DNA of 64,000 nucleotides from Thiomicrorhabdus heinhorstiae (GTDB lineage Bacteria > Pseudomonadota > Gammaproteobacteria > Thiomicrospirales > Thiomicrospiraceae), in assembly GCF_013391765.2 (NCBI RefSeq), contig NZ_JACBGI020000001.1, positions 248,001 through 312,000 on the forward strand. The letters run 5' to 3'. The notes beneath the pieces were generated by a model. It saw only the letters and a list, made by a program, of their open reading frames with translations, was not told the DNA's origin and searched no databases. The translations under genes were made by a program, and so were the position numbers. This document shows, piece by piece, positions 62,734-64,000 of this stretch; the stretch's first letter is position 1; every line of letters starts with the position of its first letter.

Positions 62734-63840
62734 ATGAAGTTCGGAATCCATCAATTAACTCCTGTTGTCAATTTTGTATCGAAAATACCGTTTTTTGCAG
62801 CTTTCGTTATTGCTCTGTTATCTCTAAATGGTTGTGGCGGAGAACCGATTGGTAGTACGCCTGGTACAGACTTGACGGTCGAACAACAACTCACAGCCGA
62901 GTTGGACCAGGTTCAATCCGACCGGGATTTTACCCTCTTGGTCGAATCCAATAATGGAACCCAATACGTTTATAACCGAGGTTCCTCCACACCTGAAACC
63001 GTCTATCGCTCCGCATCCACTTCAAAAATGGTGACCTCTGCAATTATCCTGTCGTTAGTGCAGGACGGCATTCTCTCGTTAGAGGACCATCCGCAAGACT
63101 ACCTCGATTTTTGGCCGACAAGCGGTAGTCATGCAGACATTACCTTACGCCAACTTTTAGACTTTACTTCCGGCATTACTCAAGAAGATATCTGTATGAA
63201 TAACCCGTTTGCGGATTTCGCCAGTTGTGTTGAGAAGATTCTAAATCAAAATTCGACGATCCCCGTTCCCGGCAGCGAGTTCTACTATTCCGGTACACAC
63301 ATGCAGGTAGCGGCTTTGATGGCAATTCGGGCCGGGGGATTTGCCGATTGGCAGGAAGTGTTTAACTTCTTCAAATCGCAAACTCAGCTATTTCCCAATG
63401 CGACCTATGATCTACCTTCTGCCGGCAATCCGCGTGTTGCGGGAGGCATGCATTGGCAGGCCAATGAATATTTAGATTTTCTCAAAGCTCTTTATCTGGG
63501 AGACATCTTGTCCCCGACTCTTCTTACGGAGATGACCCTGGATCAGATTAGTGCGGCATCAATCGCATATTCGCCGATTGAATCCTGGTCTCCGCAAAAA
63601 GATTGGCATTATGGATTGGGTCTCTGGATAGAGTGTGATACGGTGCCCTTTAACTGCCCATCCACAACCAGAGTCTCTAGCGCCGGAGCTTATGGAGCCT
63701 ATCCATTTATGGATTTTGCCAATCAGTATTTTGGAATTGTTGCTCTCGAAGCCCCGCTTGGAAACAGCGAAGAAGGTTATCTGATTTGGAATCCGGTAAA
63801 AACGGAATTATCCCAATGGGCGGAAAGCAATGCTAATTAG
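62734..63840 (+). CDS. Serine beta-lactamase-like lipoprotein (class C / penicillin-binding fold hydrolase)
   Basis: A 368-residue protein with a lipoprotein signal: a hydrophobic stretch (FFAAFVIALLSL) and lipobox LSLNGC with C34, so it should be anchored in a membrane facing the periplasm. The active-site SxxK is S95-TS-K98 (RSASTSKMV), followed by LTLRQLLDFTSGI-type residues typical of the beta-lactamase/DD-peptidase superfamily (Pfam Beta-lactamase). The second motif is YSG (185-187) rather than YxN. Substrate unknown: it may be an esterase, peptidase or cell-wall enzyme rather than a resistance enzyme. Confidence 0.85.
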   Translation: MKFGIHQLTPVVNFVSKIPFFAAFVIALLSLNGCGGEPIGSTPGTDLTVEQQLTAELDQVQSDRDFTLLVESNNGTQYVYNRGSSTPETVYRSASTSKMVTSAIILSLVQDGILSLEDHPQDYLDFWPTSGSHADITLRQLLDFTSGITQEDICMNNPFADFASCVEKILNQNSTIPVPGSEFYYSGTHMQVAALMAIRAGGFADWQEVFNFFKSQTQLFPNATYDLPSAGNPRVAGGMHWQANEYLDFLKALYLGDILSPTLLTEMTLDQISAASIAYSPIESWSPQKDWHYGLGLWIECDTVPFNCPSTTRVSSAGAYGAYPFMDFANQYFGIVALEAPLGNSEEGYLIWNPVKTELSQWAESNAN

Positions 63841-64000
63841 TTTTAAATGGCTGACTGAGCTTTTTGAGAGCTTAGCCTTTATCATTAAGATAAAATAAGA
63901 CAATTCGATCAGCGACAACAGCAAGCGGTTTCTACTCTGAAAGAAGCGGTATTTTCCGGTAATTTAAACTTTTACATCCAGATCTAAAACAGACTCAGCA

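Noticed and set aside
63841..64000. Possible terminator GGCT...AGCC after the lipoprotein gene and a start of another gene
   Set aside because: The stem is only four base pairs with certainty, and no coding frame can be supported before the window ends.

Overview
The window is a typical gammaproteobacterial chromosome segment of roughly half G+C, densely coded, with long conserved blocks: rimP-nusA-infB, sdhCDAB-sdhE, clpS-clpA, mnmA-hflD, mutL-miaA-hfq-hflX-hflK-hflC-hisZ-purA, and rsxABCDGE-nth. The rsx/Rnf cluster, aat, monomeric isocitrate dehydrogenase, and the acs/actP/DUF485 acetate genes beside a DUF294 protein and a DnaQ-like exonuclease fit a free-living, probably aquatic or marine gammaproteobacterium. 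A member of the Thiomicrospira/Hydrogenovibrio/Thiomicrorhabdus group is my guess from gene style; the genus is inference only.

Layout. 1-3.4 kb (minus): infB (cut by the window edge), nusA, rimP, behind a strong promoter that is followed by an intrinsic terminator inside the leader. 3.6-10.5 kb (minus): DEDDh exonuclease, CRP/CBS/DUF294 signalling protein, actP, DUF485 partner and acs, which form an acetate uptake and activation block. 10.7-14.1 kb (minus): dnaE. 14.3-19.1 kb (plus): aat, succinate dehydrogenase sdhCDAB with assembly factor sdhE, then infA on its own promoter. 19.2-21.8 kb (minus): clpA and clpS. 22.2-23.6 kb (plus): a YjdM/PhnA zinc protein and a YeeN/YebC protein. 23.7-29.7 kb (minus): a four-PAS GGDEF-EAL protein, an unknown exported protein and monomeric icd. 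30-32.8 kb (plus): rluE, mnmA, hflD and a small cupin. 32.9-45 kb (minus): ppiD, purA, hisZ, DUF2065, hflC, hflK, hflX, hfq (with a heat-shock-type promoter), miaA, mutL. 45.2-56.4 kb (plus): mrp, metG, the six-gene rsx/rnf electron-transport cluster, nth, DUF1841 and an RNase HI. 59.8-62.3 kb (minus): eda and edd (Entner-Doudoroff). The end holds a serine beta-lactamase-like lipoprotein.

The unusual part is about 56.67-59.84 kb. This AT-rich insert lies between the RNase HI gene and the stop codon of eda. It contains two sites with the architecture of integron attC recombination sites (58637-58708 and 59771-59838) and a GTTAGGG core at its left edge. It therefore looks like two gene cassettes with no integrase in view. 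Cassette 1 holds a zinc-ribbon protein with a C-terminal R-x4-H (HEPN ribonuclease-type) motif, overlapping a DUF2026-like protein with an apparent Cys-His-Asp triad. Cassette 2 holds a DUF3800 protein (RNase H-like fold). I infer a cassette-borne defence or toxin-type module; no phenotype can be read from sequence. No tRNA, rRNA, CRISPR array or insertion sequence was recognised.
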